Below are positions 1-11,340 of a DNA stretch of 64,000 nt, piece after piece. A program made the position numbers and the translations under genes. The stretch covers positions 1-64,000 of the forward strand of contig VCCP01000002.1 in NCBI GenBank assembly GCA_005765155.1, written 5' to 3'. The notes beneath the pieces are model-generated. The model was not told the origin of the DNA. It ran no database searches and saw only the letters and a list, made by a program, of their open reading frames with translations. This DNA comes from Zelopaecilomyces penicillatus. Lineage: Eukaryota; Ascomycota; Sordariomycetes; Hypocreales; Pseudodiploosporaceae. The first letter of the stretch is position 1; the number at the start of each line of letters is the position of its first letter.

Positions 1-75
1 CCTAACCCTAACCCTAACCCTAACCCTAACCCTAACCCTAACCCTAACCCTAACCCTAACCCTAACCCTAACCCT
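1..75. repeat. Telomere repeat tract
   Basis: Twelve or so uninterrupted CCCTAA units run from the first base to about position 75, then stop abruptly at AT-rich sequence. CCCTAA reading inward is the C-rich strand of the TTAGGG telomere usual in filamentous ascomycetes, so base 1 lies at or very near a physical chromosome end. Confidence 0.97.
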
Positions 76-704
76 ATTATTATTACTACTAGCTTTAGTT
101 ATAACTTTATACTGCAAATTATAATAATTATTATCCTTAAATAGGCTTTCTATTAAAGGAGACTAATTATAATAATAAGCCTGATTAAGATAAGCTATAA
201 CTATCTCTTAGAATAACTCTTAAGAAGAAGTTCTAAACCCTGAATATTTAAAGAAATAGCCTTTCTAAGATTTATTAGTTCTAATCTAGTAATACAAGCT
301 AATCAATATTATTTCAGTCACTCTAATTATATTATTTTTATATAATATATCTATATAAACTAGCTTTAATTATATAGACTTAGGAATTAGATTAATCAAG
401 CTTAACTAAGAGTAATATAGCTAGATAAGCTGCCTATATATATTGCAATTTACAGTATAAAGTTATAACTAAAGCTAGTAGCGATAGCAGTGGAAGAAAG
501 GCAGCGAATAGTTATTTAGAGTAAAGTCTATAGAAAAGAAGAAAGAAGTGATTGAATTACCGATAGAGAAAGAAAGCAGGATTCAGCTAGGAATCCAGCT
601 ATCTTATATATCTAAATAATACTAGGATTATTTGGAATTATTTAAGAATTCCAAATAATATTTCTTTAGATTTCTAAGCATTCCAAATAATAAGAAAGGG
701 AGGG

Positions 705-918
705 GTATAAGGGATAAGCCCTTATTTTACTAGTCTAGCCTGATATAGCAGGTCAGGCTGCACGGGCTTTTTAGGTCTTATAGCAGGTCAGGCTGCTACC
801 TTATAACAGGTCTGGCTGCTAGGGCTATAGCAGGTTTAGCTGCTAAGCTATAGTAGGTCTAGCTACTAATCTTATAACAGGTCAGGCTGTTATATAAAAC
901 CCGCCTATTTTAATAATA
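705..918. repeat. Minisatellite block, copy A
   Basis: The block begins gtataagggataagccc and then repeats a unit of roughly 22-25 bp built on 'tata(g/a)caggt(c/t)(a/t)ggctgct' about five times, ending in tatataaaaccc. The same block with the same boundaries, plus one extra unit, occurs at 37784-38021. Differences are mostly transitions. It could be a solo LTR, a MITE or a subtelomeric satellite; no flanking duplication was identified. Confidence 0.7.
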
Positions 919-3313
919 TTTAATGGATTAGGTATAGATATTAATATTAAACCTTTTATATAATATCTAGCCCTCTTCTTTATTAATAGCTTATTTATCC
1001 TGAATAGAGTATATTAGCTAGATAATATATAGAATATATAATAGAGTAATATATTTATTATTAGTATTATAGAGCTAGTATAGGTATAGTTAAATGTTTG
1101 AAATAAGTGGTTATTATCTTTTATTAGGTTAATTATAAGGTCCTTTTCCTTAATAGTTTTAGTTATATTAATATCCTTTATATTAAAGTTAGCCTACTCC
1201 TTAAGTAAGAATTTCTCTTTTATAATTGATGCTATTGCTTGCTGCTATTATACTACCTTAAACTTAGGAAGCTAAGTATATATATAGGCTTAGCTAAGGC
1301 ACTTTAAAACAGCCTTATCCAGCTATATTATTCTATTCAGCTTTAAGAATAGATATAAAGAAAATAGGCTATTTAACTTAGCCTATTATAAGAAGACTAG
1401 CTATAATAACTGTATAATAGTATTAAATATTAATACTAGTTTAATAATAATAGATAATATAAATTAAATATTATTGTTATCCTTGTTTATTTACTTCTAG
1501 CTCTTATAGTATTGAATATATATTATTAATATCTGCTCTTATAGTAGTATACTTTGGTATTAGTTATTATTATTAATATAAGTTATAGTAAGAAACTCTA
1601 GTACTCTTAATAGAGGTATAAGTAAGATATACAATAGTATAACCAATGCTTTTAAGAACTCCTATATATTAGTCTTATATATAATTATAGCCTATAGATA
1701 TATTCTTTTGCTATGGTTATTATCCTATATAAAGATTTATCTAAGGTCTGCTTTCTATTTAATTTAATTAAGCAATACTATATCTATATTATATAGAAGC
1801 TTAGTATTCCTTTTATTAGTAAGCTATAATCTACTATAGTCCTCTATATCAAGATTATCCTTTAATATTACTATATTAATAGTAGCTATATCCCTGGTAT
1901 TAAATAGAAGCTTATTAAATAATATATTATATGCCTGCTTATATTTAGATAAGATTAGCTATAATATATACCTTATATATAGTATTATCCCTAGATAGAT
2001 TATTTCTATTTTATCCTAAGATTATTATATCTGCTTCCTAATAATAATCAATTTAGCTATTATTATTATATATAACTATTATTAGAGTATATAATTAAAT
2101 AATATTTCTTTTTTCTAATGTATAAACTCCTTATAGAGCCTTCTTAGTATTGCTGGTATCTGTCTTTTATTATCTACCTGATAGAAGTATACAGCTTTAA
2201 ATAGAACCAGCTATATTATCTAAACAAGCATAAAAAGGCTATTATTATAGTTACCTGGATTATATTAATCACCCTGATTTCTTTATTGCTTTATAATATT
2301 ATCTAGATTATCACTGCTATAATCTTTCTTTTGGCTCTTACTTCTAGCTTCTATCTTATTACTATAGGCTGATGTTTGATTTACTATTATATAGAAGCTA
2401 AGGATTAATAATCAGAAATATATACTGCTAATATAATAGTATATCAACCTTATATAGAAGTTATAGATAGTATATTCTAGTCTTATCTTATCTTTTTCTA
2501 TATAATCGATGCTATTAATACTATCTCTCTCTCTAAGTTTATATATTATTTTAAACAATTTATCTATAGCCTTATACTGCTCTTATATAGGCTTAATTAT
2601 ATTCTATAATAATACTTAATCTTCTATCTTATATATAAAGTACCTATTCTATTAATAAGCTATCCTATAATAGTATATTAATAACTTCTTTATTCTTTAA
2701 AAGTATATTATAAGTATAGACTTATTTTTAAAATAGTAGAATATAATATCCTTACCTTTTTTATTATTTCTAGAAGTAAAATCATTTAATTATTATATAT
2801 ACTACTAGATTATCTTTCTCTTTAATAATCTATTTATTATTAAGCTATAGCTTTTCCTAAATAAAGCCTTAATAGCTACTAATATAATCCTTAGATCTAT
2901 CTCCTTATTATCCTTATCCTTTATATTAATGCTTAGGCCTATTATTTTTATAGTTATAATAATATATTATAATATCCTATTTAATAGAATATTTATTTCT
3001 CTAAGTAATCTAAATAATAATTTAATCTCTTTATCTTATAGATTATAGAGATAAATAGGAAATCCTATCTAGATTAATTATTGCTCTCTATCCTTATAAG
3101 TATTATTAAGATTATATACTATAACTGCTCTGCTCTTAATATTATAAGCTGCTTATTATAAGTCTGCTTTTAGCTTATAAAGTAATTATAGGTCTATTAA
3201 TAATGGATCTAGCCTAGAGTACTTATACCTTAGTAATATAGATGATAGTGGTATCTCTTTATCTATAATAAAGTAATCGATTAGGCCCTTAGTAATAAAG
3301 TATATCTATAATA

Positions 3314-3318
3314 TATAG
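3314..3318. repeat. Target-site duplication, left
   Basis: TATAG directly precedes the left LTR and is repeated exactly at 10654-10658 after the right LTR. A 5-bp duplication is typical of Ty3/gypsy integration. It shows that both LTR ends are preserved and that the element entered as one unit. Confidence 0.85.
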
Positions 3319-3746
3319 TGTCACGACCCAACGACATGGTCATACAATAGGCCGGTCATATGACCAGAGGGAGATACATACCATAAAGGAAGGGGACCAG
3401 TCATGATAGATCAGTGGGATCACCATGAGAATGATGGTGAGCCAGATAAGCCAGCAACTTGGATCACCCAGATCACCACTTACACAACAAGTGATCCAAG
3501 TGATCCACAATATATATATACACCCTCAATTTTCATTCTTTAGACATAGCTTAGATAATTATCAACACACTTTCAACTTCATCGTATTATTCACTACCGC
3601 TCACTACACTAATACTTAACCCCTAATTACGATACTCGATATCTATCACCAACATAACAGACATATTGCTCAGAACACCCCGACTCATCTACCAACATAA
3701 ACCCTTTTCATTAGGTTTATCCCTTAAGAATTCACCAAACATCACA
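3319..3746 (+). repeat. Left (5') LTR
   Basis: The repeat begins TGTCACGACCC, ends AACATCACA, and is 428 bp long. It aligns to 10226-10653 without gaps, with 28 differences (about 93.5% identity), every one A versus G. In 18 of them the left copy carries A. A TATA-like run lies at about 3509-3522, and an 11-bp inverted repeat (ACTTGGATCAC / GTGATCCAAGT, 3457-3467 and 3491-3501) sits just upstream of it. These are plausible U3 promoter parts. Confidence 0.93.
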
Positions 3747-3758
3747 CGTTAATAACTC

Positions 3759-4770
3759 TTGTTCAGTGGGTTACCGCGCAACCCTAAGCAATATCACCAA
3801 CTGCCTCAATCAATCATCATAGATACCACTCAACCAACCCTCGCCTCACTTACCACCAAGCTTCAGGCTCTGCGCAAGAAGAATATAGAACTCAAAGCCA
3901 AGTTGCAAGCCAAACAGAAAGACCTCGATGAAATCATCAAACCTCACAAGCCAGGACCTTTCACCGGACATTCTGGATCACTTCAAATGTTCTTAACACA
4001 ACTCAAAGCTTACCACCAGTTCTACCCCCACCAGTTGCAAGAGGAATCTGCAAAAATCCTACACACCGCAGGATGCATAAAGGGGGCTGCCCTCAAATGG
4101 TTCGAACCCATTATGAGAGACTACATGAACGAGGAGGAAAAAGACCAGGATAACGAAACCAAAAAGATCTTTCAAAAATACAACAACTTTGAAGACGCAA
4201 TCAAAGAAGTCTTTGGACAAGTAGACGAAGAGAGAGCTGCAATCGAAAAACTCAAACTACTACACCAACACGGATCAGCCTCAGACTACGCCTCAGAATT
4301 CAGACAGATCACCTCACGGATCACCTGGAAAGACGATACACTAATAGAGTACTTCTATAACGGACTCAAGGAAAAAGTCAAGGATAAACTCTTCAGGGAG
4401 GACAGACCTAAAAATTTGGCCAAGTACATCGGAATAACTACCAAGATTAATAACAGACAGTTTGCACGACACAAACAAAGGAAAACCAAAGGATCAGGAT
4501 AGAATAATTTTGGACAAAAACCACAACACCAGTCCAATCAAGGCAGACACAGAGAAGAACCCATTACCTATAGACATACCCTAAATCCTGGAAGAATAGA
4601 ACTCAACGCAACCCAGAAAAGAGATATATCAAAAGTCCAATGTTACAACTATAATAGATATAAACATATCTCCCAGCAATACAAACAACCCAAGAAAGAC
4701 AAGAAATCTTGGAAACCAATACCCAACACGCAACAAAGCGCACACACCATGGCCACAAACAGACGAACCC
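3759..4770 (+). pseudogene. gag: Retrotransposon gag polyprotein remnant
   Basis: The frame opens just after the left LTR, where the first open codon is TTG, and runs to a TAG at 4500-4502. It continues in the same frame beyond that stop. A capsid-like segment with the retroelement pattern GPFTGHSGSLQMFLTQL is followed by WF and FAR-type positions. Downstream, at 4641-4682, lies a ruined CCHC zinc knuckle: it reads CYNYNRYKHISQQY, where the family has C-x2-C-x4-H-x4-C. The second and last cysteines are tyrosine (TGT/TGC to TAT/TAC) and glycines are Asn or Lys. Each change is G to A on the plus strand. RNA packaging would be lost. Confidence 0.85.
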
Positions 4771-5210
4771 TGGCCATAACAGGACAAAGAGGATAGGGAC
4801 AAGGACAACCCGGAAACTACAAACACCCCACACCCCAACAGTCACCAATACTACGGACCACGCTAACCCAATCCAATACCACACAATAGAACCAACAACT
4901 AGATATAAACACAGATAAGAAAGAATACTTCAAAGAGATTCCGGACCAACAAGTAATCCCTACCACAGACGACGAAAACACCCTGGTTAAAGATAAAACA
5001 ACAAGCAACAGCTCGAACTCCAGCTCTTCAGAATCCAAGAGCAAAGAACCTCTCAGGACAACTCAATACCATACTACACCATATCCACCACCTAAGAGTA
5101 CTACCCATAAACACCTTAGGGAAGCAGCAATCAAACTTACACAAGTACCAAGCCACACGGACAGAGTCAACCTTCGACTCACAATCACCAAATACATTCA
5201 TAAATAGACA

Positions 5211-5740
5211 TTGAAAGAAGGCCTAGGCATCCCTATCCCAGGAGACCACCTTAAAAGAGCCTTCATATTAAAAACCAACTACAGCAAACACAAAGACAAT
5301 CATACACTCCTAGACCCTAATCATATTTTCCACAGCGAAATCAATTGGATATCATGCATCGACTTCTCCTGTTTTCAACACCAGAAAACAAAAATCCAGA
5401 ACGAATTCTTCCCACACCATATAGGAGCACAAGGAATCAAGAATATCCTCACAGGAGATCAATTCATCGACTGGTACAAGGCTGAGTACTTTGCACCTTT
5501 TGGAATTAACATATTCGAACCACACCCCAAGACCCCAGAAGAATACAGACAAGGAGCCGAAAACAAAGACTGCAAGTCCATCTATTACAAGGTCCACAAA
5601 TAGGAAAAGCTCGAATTAGGACACAACGGACCACAACTCACAGACTATAGAAAGGAGGACTTATATAATTGCACCAACCTCAAGTGCGATATACACTCAC
5701 AACAGAAGCTAGTACAATAGCACGAAAGACGACTACTAGA
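5211..5740 (+). pseudogene. Gag/pol junction region of the retrotransposon
   Basis: A 130-codon open stretch (5211-5603) stays in the gag frame, is interrupted by TAG at 5601-5603, then continues about 45 codons. It includes IHPHHIGAQGI-like text and an IDWYKAEYF segment. I do not recognise a named domain; position suggests the C-terminal part of Gag or the linker to protease. The pol frame (shifted by one) takes over between about 5669 and 5740, which would fit programmed frameshifting or a separate pol start. The sequence alone does not settle which. Confidence 0.5.
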
Positions 5741-8700
5741 AGACAGTATCCCAGGAAGAACTCAATGCGAAGCCACAATAGCGATCAACTACAACAAACC
5801 TCGGTGCAGACAACATACGAAAGAAAACAAACACATATACAAGGAAATAAAGAACCTCCACAAACAAGAATTCAACTTCCGAACCCACAAAGGAAGTCAA
5901 GCCGATCGAACTCTATACCATATAATCACTCAAGGCTTGGACAGAACAAATTACAACGGACCATGCAAGGAATACAATCCCAGAAACTCAAAAAACGAGT
6001 AAAGTCGCCTATAAGAGGGTTACAGCACAACCCCCCACAAAAGACCCTCTATGCAACAGGCACCAACAGGCTCAAACTAACAACGGAAATACGGATCATG
6101 GGACATTGTTTCCACGCTCTAGTGGACAGCAGAGCAATAGGCAATTACATATCACCAAAAGCCATGAATCACACACGACTGCCATGGCATGACAAGGAAG
6201 AACCATACCCCTTATATAACCTAGAAGGAAATACCTTCACCTATAATAGAGGACAGATCAACAAAGAGACTAATCATCTCCAATTCAAAGTCCAAGGACA
6301 TCAAGACAGTACTACATTCAATATAATGGACACTAGAGAATACAAACTTGTATTAGGCCACCCCTGGTTATTTAATAGTAACCCACAGATCGATTAAAAG
6401 ACAGGCCAGATACAATAGAGCAACACCGCATCATCTCCAAGAAATCACAAAGATCCAACAACAATAGGCAAAGCAAAGAAAGTACACTTTATAGCTACCA
6501 AGAAGGGCCTCCCACCAGGAAATCACACCAAAAAACGACATAACGGTCGACAACGACAAACCCAACGGGTTATTACCACCCTTAGGACAACAATAAAGCA
6601 ACTACAAGAACACTCCAAGGACGAATCACCCTCAGACATGGAAAAACGACTTACACCTATACCAGAAGAATACCACAAGTACATCAAACTATTTCGCAAA
6701 GAGCTCGAAACAAAGCTCCCCTTGCACAACCAATAGGACCACGAAATTCAGATCATGGACAAAAAGAAGCCTACTTTCACCAAGATCTACACACTGAACG
6801 CCAAGGAACTCGAAACATTACAAGAGTACCTTAACGAAATGCTTAAAAAGGGATATATCCAACCATCCACATCCAAAGCAGGATACCCTATCATATTTGT
6901 ACCAAAAAAGAATAGCAAGCTACGACTGATTATGGATTACCGATTATTAAATACAATCACAATCAAGGATCGGACACCCTTACCATTAATTAACGAACTA
7001 CACGATCGATTGCATGGAATAAACTGGTTTACTACTCTAGACCTCAAAGGAGCATACAACTTGATTCGAATGAAGAAAGGCAACGAATAGAAAACCACTT
7101 TCAGAACCAAGTTTGGACTTTTTGAATACCTGATAATGCCTTTCGGCCTAACCAACACCCCCACAACATTCCAACGCATAATCAACAACGTTCTCCAAGA
7201 ACATTTGGACATCTTCATAGTAGTCTACCTAGACAACATCCTGATCTTCTCCCAAACAGAAGAAGAACACAGAGAACACATCCATAAGGTATTACAACTA
7301 CTCCAAGACAACAATCTTCTCATCAAACCAGAAAAATATGAATTTCACAAACAAACGATTACCTTCCTAGGACATATCTTCTCACCAGGTAAGATTCGAA
7401 TAGAACCAGCAAAAATCACTACAGTACATGACTAGCCGACGCCACGAGACATTACGAACATACAAGAGTTTTTGGGCTTCACCAACTACTACCGAAAGTT
7501 CATCCACGACTATAGCAAAATAGCCACACCACTCACCGAATACACTAAGAAAGATCACAAATTCCTATAGAAACCCGATATGGATACCGCATTTGAAAAA
7601 CTCAAGAAGCAAATCTACGAAGAACCTATACTAACGATATACAATCCAGACAAACCTACGGAACTCGAAACTGATACTTCAAACTACACCATCAGAGCAC
7701 AGATTGGACAACAAGATAACGAAGATAGACTACAACCTATCGCCTTCTACTCCAAGAAACTTCATAGAGCAGAACTCAATTATCCAATCTACAACAAGGA
7801 ATTCATAGCCATCATCAAAGCTTTTGACGAATTCTCACATTATTTACAAGGAAACAACCACCAAATAAAGATTTTTACCGATCACAAGAACATCTCTTAC
7901 TTCGCTACCACACAAAAGTTAAACACACGACAAACCCACTACACAAAGACCCTTACGGATTACAACTACAAAATCATCCACCACAAAGGATCCAAAAACA
8001 GCAGAGCAGACACTCTAAGCCGACAAAGCGACCATAATAATAAAAAGCCTCATCATAAAGGACAAATCTTTCAAATAACCGAATCAAGCACACTACAGAT
8101 GAAACTAAACACTACATACCGAGTTATATCAGCTAACCCTGTCTTGAAACGAGTCAAGCAAGCATACTCCTCAGAAGACATAGCAAAGGCACCTAAAGGC
8201 ACAAAATGGAAAGATAGACATTATAAGTATAACAAGAAACTCTGGATACCTAGAGAACTCCAGGAAACCATCATACAAGAATTACATAAATCCCCTGTCC
8301 ATGATCACCAAGGAATCACAAAAACCACAAAACAAGCACAAAGATACTACGGATTCAAAGGACTACAACAAGTAATCCAGAAGGTCATAAATAACTGCAT
8401 CACTTATAGACAAACCAAGCTAGCAAGACACAAACCATATAGAGAGTTACAACCACTACCAGTGCCTACGCAACCATAAGAATCAGTATCATTCGACTTC
8501 ATTATCAAACTACCCCTATCAATAGAACCCCTTACAGGAGTAGCCTATGACTCGATATAGGTTATTATGGAAAGACTAACAAAGTTCTCATACTTCATAC
8601 CCTATATTGAAGCAAGCTCAGCAGAAGATCTTGCCTACAACTTCAATAGAATGGTAGTAAGCTCACACAGCTTACCAGAGGAAATCATCTCCGACAGAGG

Positions 8701-9530
8701 AACAACCTTTGCCTCTAAATTTTAGCAAGGATTAATAGGATATCTTGGGACCAAACACAAACTCAGTACCACCTATCACCCACAAACAGACAGACAAACA
8801 GAACGGATCAATCAGATTATTAAAGGATACTTACACGCTTACATTAATTACCACCAAAACGATTAAATAAAACACCTACCAACCACACAACTAGCTTACA
8901 ACACATCCATTTCCGAATCAACACAACTCACACCAATATACACCAATTATAGATTCACACCAAAAGCATTTCACCTACCACGCCAAGAAGGACCCAAATC
9001 AGAAAAAGCCATGCTTAACGCCACACAAAAACAACAATTGCATAAAGAACTCTATGCACAACTCCAAATCATCCACAACAGAATGAAACATTATACGGAT
9101 CAACAAAGATTGAAGGGACCAATCTTTAGAGAAGGAGACATAGTATACCTTTTACGCTACACACCAGGCAAAACCTCTCCAAACATTACTACAACGCAAC
9201 CAAGCAACAAATTGGATTTCAAGAAACTTGGACCATTCAAGGTCAAGAAAGCCATTTCCAACACCAACTACAAACTTTCACTACCAAAGAATATACAATT
9301 ACACCCCGTATTTCACATCTCCTTACTAAGCAAAGCACCAGACAACTCAAAAGAACACACAGACATCACAGTACACACAGTAGAAGAAGAATAAGAAGTC
9401 GAAACAATCATAGACTACAGGCTAAACAACAGCAAAAAAGAGTACCTGGTTAAATGGAAAGGGTTTAGACCCAAGGAAAACTCATAGGAGCCCCCTAACC
9501 ACCTGAACCATTACCAACCCCTAATACAAC
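5669..9530 (+). pseudogene. pol: Retrotransposon pol polyprotein remnant (PR-RT-RH-IN-chromodomain)
   Basis: Order: retropepsin near 6100-6200 (ALVDSRAIGNYIS, where DSG is expected); reverse transcriptase 6755-7435 (LDLKGAYNLIRM, MPFGLTN, then YLDN where YLDD is expected, the second catalytic Asp being lost at 7235-7237); RNase H 7580-8020 (FTDHKNISYF, RADTLSR); integrase about 8240-9380 (HDHQGITKT zinc region with one CxxC cysteine now Tyr, SDRGTTFAS, QTERINQ); chromodomain 9395-9510 (YLVKWKGF). In-frame stops lie at 6395, 6734, 7088, 7433, 7568, 8477, 8558, 8723, 8864, 9392 and 9485. Each falls where the family has Trp (TGG to TAG or TAA). No frameshift was found in this stretch. Confidence 0.92.
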
Positions 9531-10210
9531 AATACCACCAGAAGGCAAGGAGCCATCCTGGAAAATCAAATTCCAATCAATCACATCAAAACCCCCCAAT
9601 AACTAGATCTCAATCACCACATCCAACTCTACCCACTCAGCCACATCCAGATCATCCAGCGACTGCAAACCCCGCTTCACCATCTCATGACCCCGCAACA
9701 CCACGGATTGACACTAACAACGCAAACGACTCAATCACACTACCACAGCGGACACCACCTCCTATACTGCCTAAAGTTGCCTCTCCATCTCCTCCTCTTC
9801 TCACTCAATACAATTCTTTTCTAATAGAATCTTCACGACTAGACAAACCGATTACCTTCCGAAAAATAAAACAAAACAGAAGAACATACCTGAGGACATA
9901 GTTATCCCCAAACCATCACAAGAACAACCCCAACAAACACACTCTAAACAACGGGAAGTTGCTTCAATCATACAACACATCAAGTAACACTAGGAACAAA
10001 AGGAACAAGGCATAACAATATCACCAATGCCCTCGATAAGAATCGCAAGACTCTTACGCTAATCAGTCTTCTGACTAGTACAACGTTTTAAGATACCTTA
10101 AGGCATTATATTAAAAGCATAAAGGAAGAAGAAAAGAACCACACCTACAATTATGGCTGGAATTACGTTTTACAAAGGAACAACCAACGGGCCTTAAGGA
10201 CAAGACCGTT

Positions 10211-10220
10211 GGGAGGGAGA
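10211..10220 (+). other. Polypurine tract of the retrotransposon
   Basis: GGGAGGGAGA lies five bases before the right LTR. An all-purine run just upstream of the 3' LTR is where plus-strand cDNA synthesis is primed in LTR retrotransposons. It survived the G-to-A changes that affect the rest of the element. Confidence 0.7.
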
Positions 10221-10225
10221 CATCA

Positions 10226-10653
10226 TATCACAACCCAACGACATAATCATACAATAGGCCGATCATATAACCAGAGAGAGGTACATACCATAGAGGAAGG
10301 GGACCAGTCATAATAGATCAGTGGGATCACCATAAGAATAATGGTGAGCCAGGTAAGCCAGCGACTTGGATCACCCGGATCACCACTTACACAACAAGTG
10401 ATCCAAGTGATCCACGATGTATATATACACCCTCAATTTTCATTCTTTAGACATAGCTTAGATAGTTATCAACACACTTTCAACTTCATCGTATTATTCG
10501 CTACCGCTCACTACACTGATACTTAACCCCTGGTTACGATACTCGATATCTATCACCAACGTGACAGACATATTGCTCAGAACGCCCCGACTCATCTACC
10601 AACATAAACCCTTTTCATTAGGTTTATCCCTTGGGAATTCACCAAACGTCACA
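10226..10653 (+). repeat. Right (3') LTR
   Basis: The repeat is 428 bp, begins TATCACAACCC (terminal TG changed to TA) and ends AACGTCACA. It is the gap-free partner of 3319-3746. At 10 of the 28 A/G differences this copy has A, and these cluster in its first 115 bases; after that nearly all A states are in the left copy. Confidence 0.93.
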
Positions 10654-10658
10654 TATAG
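10654..10658. repeat. Target-site duplication, right
   Basis: TATAG follows the right LTR directly and matches the five bases before the left LTR. Confidence 0.85.
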
Positions 10659-11340
10659 GCCTTTTATAGATAAGTATTATTTATAGTATATTTAAATACT
10701 ATTCTTTTATATCTAGGTATATAATTATATATTATCTATAACTATCTAATAATAAAATTATATATCTTTGATTTATATAAGTATATATAATTATTATATA
10801 TTATAAGCTTATTAATCTTCTTATAGAGTACTCTCCTATCTAGCTAGTATTATTAGAGCTTATCTTTCCTATATAGGTTATATATTAAGAGCAAGTTAAC
10901 TGCTATCTATAGCCTCTTCTCTCTTATTTAATAAGGTTCTCTTTATAGATAATATCTTTATTTTATAAGGCTATTAGATATAATATAGATCTTATACTAT
11001 TAGTATATTACTATATTATATTCTTTATTAAAAATAAAATTATAATTCTTTATTTTTAATATTATATATTACTAGCTAATCCCTTTTAATCATTAGGGTT
11101 ATAGTTATATATATATATATATATATATCGATCGAATAAACTCAGAGATATATGCCTTCTCTTTTTTTTTAGTTAAGTATATAGCTATTTACCCTCTCTC
11201 TCTCTTCTCTCTCTTTCACTTCCTTTGCTTTATTTTATAAGCCAAACCCTAGCTTACCTTTATTATCTTAAGAGGCTCTACCTTATATCATAGCTAATTA
11301 ATACCAACCTTTTCATTTAATTCCTTTTTTATCCCATTAT
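10659..11340. repeat. AT-rich decayed repeat DNA
   Basis: This continues the AT-rich, CpA-depleted sequence found left of the retrotransposon, so it is the other half of the older repeat that the Ty3 element split. A (TA)n run lies at about 11107-11127. No gene is visible. Confidence 0.7.

Larger units (their letters stand above)
76..3318. repeat. AT-rich decayed subtelomeric repeat DNA
   Basis: No reading frame of useful length exists here. The sequence is extremely rich in TA-containing words (tatata, ctaata, ttatta) and almost lacks CpA/TpG steps, the usual outcome of repeat-induced point mutation in fungi. It is probably one or more transposons mutated beyond recognition; I could not read any protein domain in either direction. 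The minisatellite at 705-918 lies inside it and the Ty3 element at 3319 is inserted into its inner edge, so the decayed DNA is older than that insertion. Confidence 0.75.
3319..10653 (+). mobile_element. Ty3/gypsy chromovirus LTR retrotransposon, inactivated
   Basis: A 7,335-bp element with two 428-bp LTRs, a 5-bp target duplication and the order gag, protease, reverse transcriptase, RNase H, integrase, chromodomain, all on the plus strand. The order and the terminal chromodomain place it among fungal chromoviruses. Gag lies in one frame (3759 onward). Pol lies in another, which stays in register from about 5669 to 9530 without an indel and is broken only by stop codons at expected tryptophans. 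The plus strand is rich in A and C and poor in G. No primer-binding site could be identified with confidence after the left LTR. The element cannot make active enzymes because catalytic and zinc-binding residues are altered too. Confidence 0.95.
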
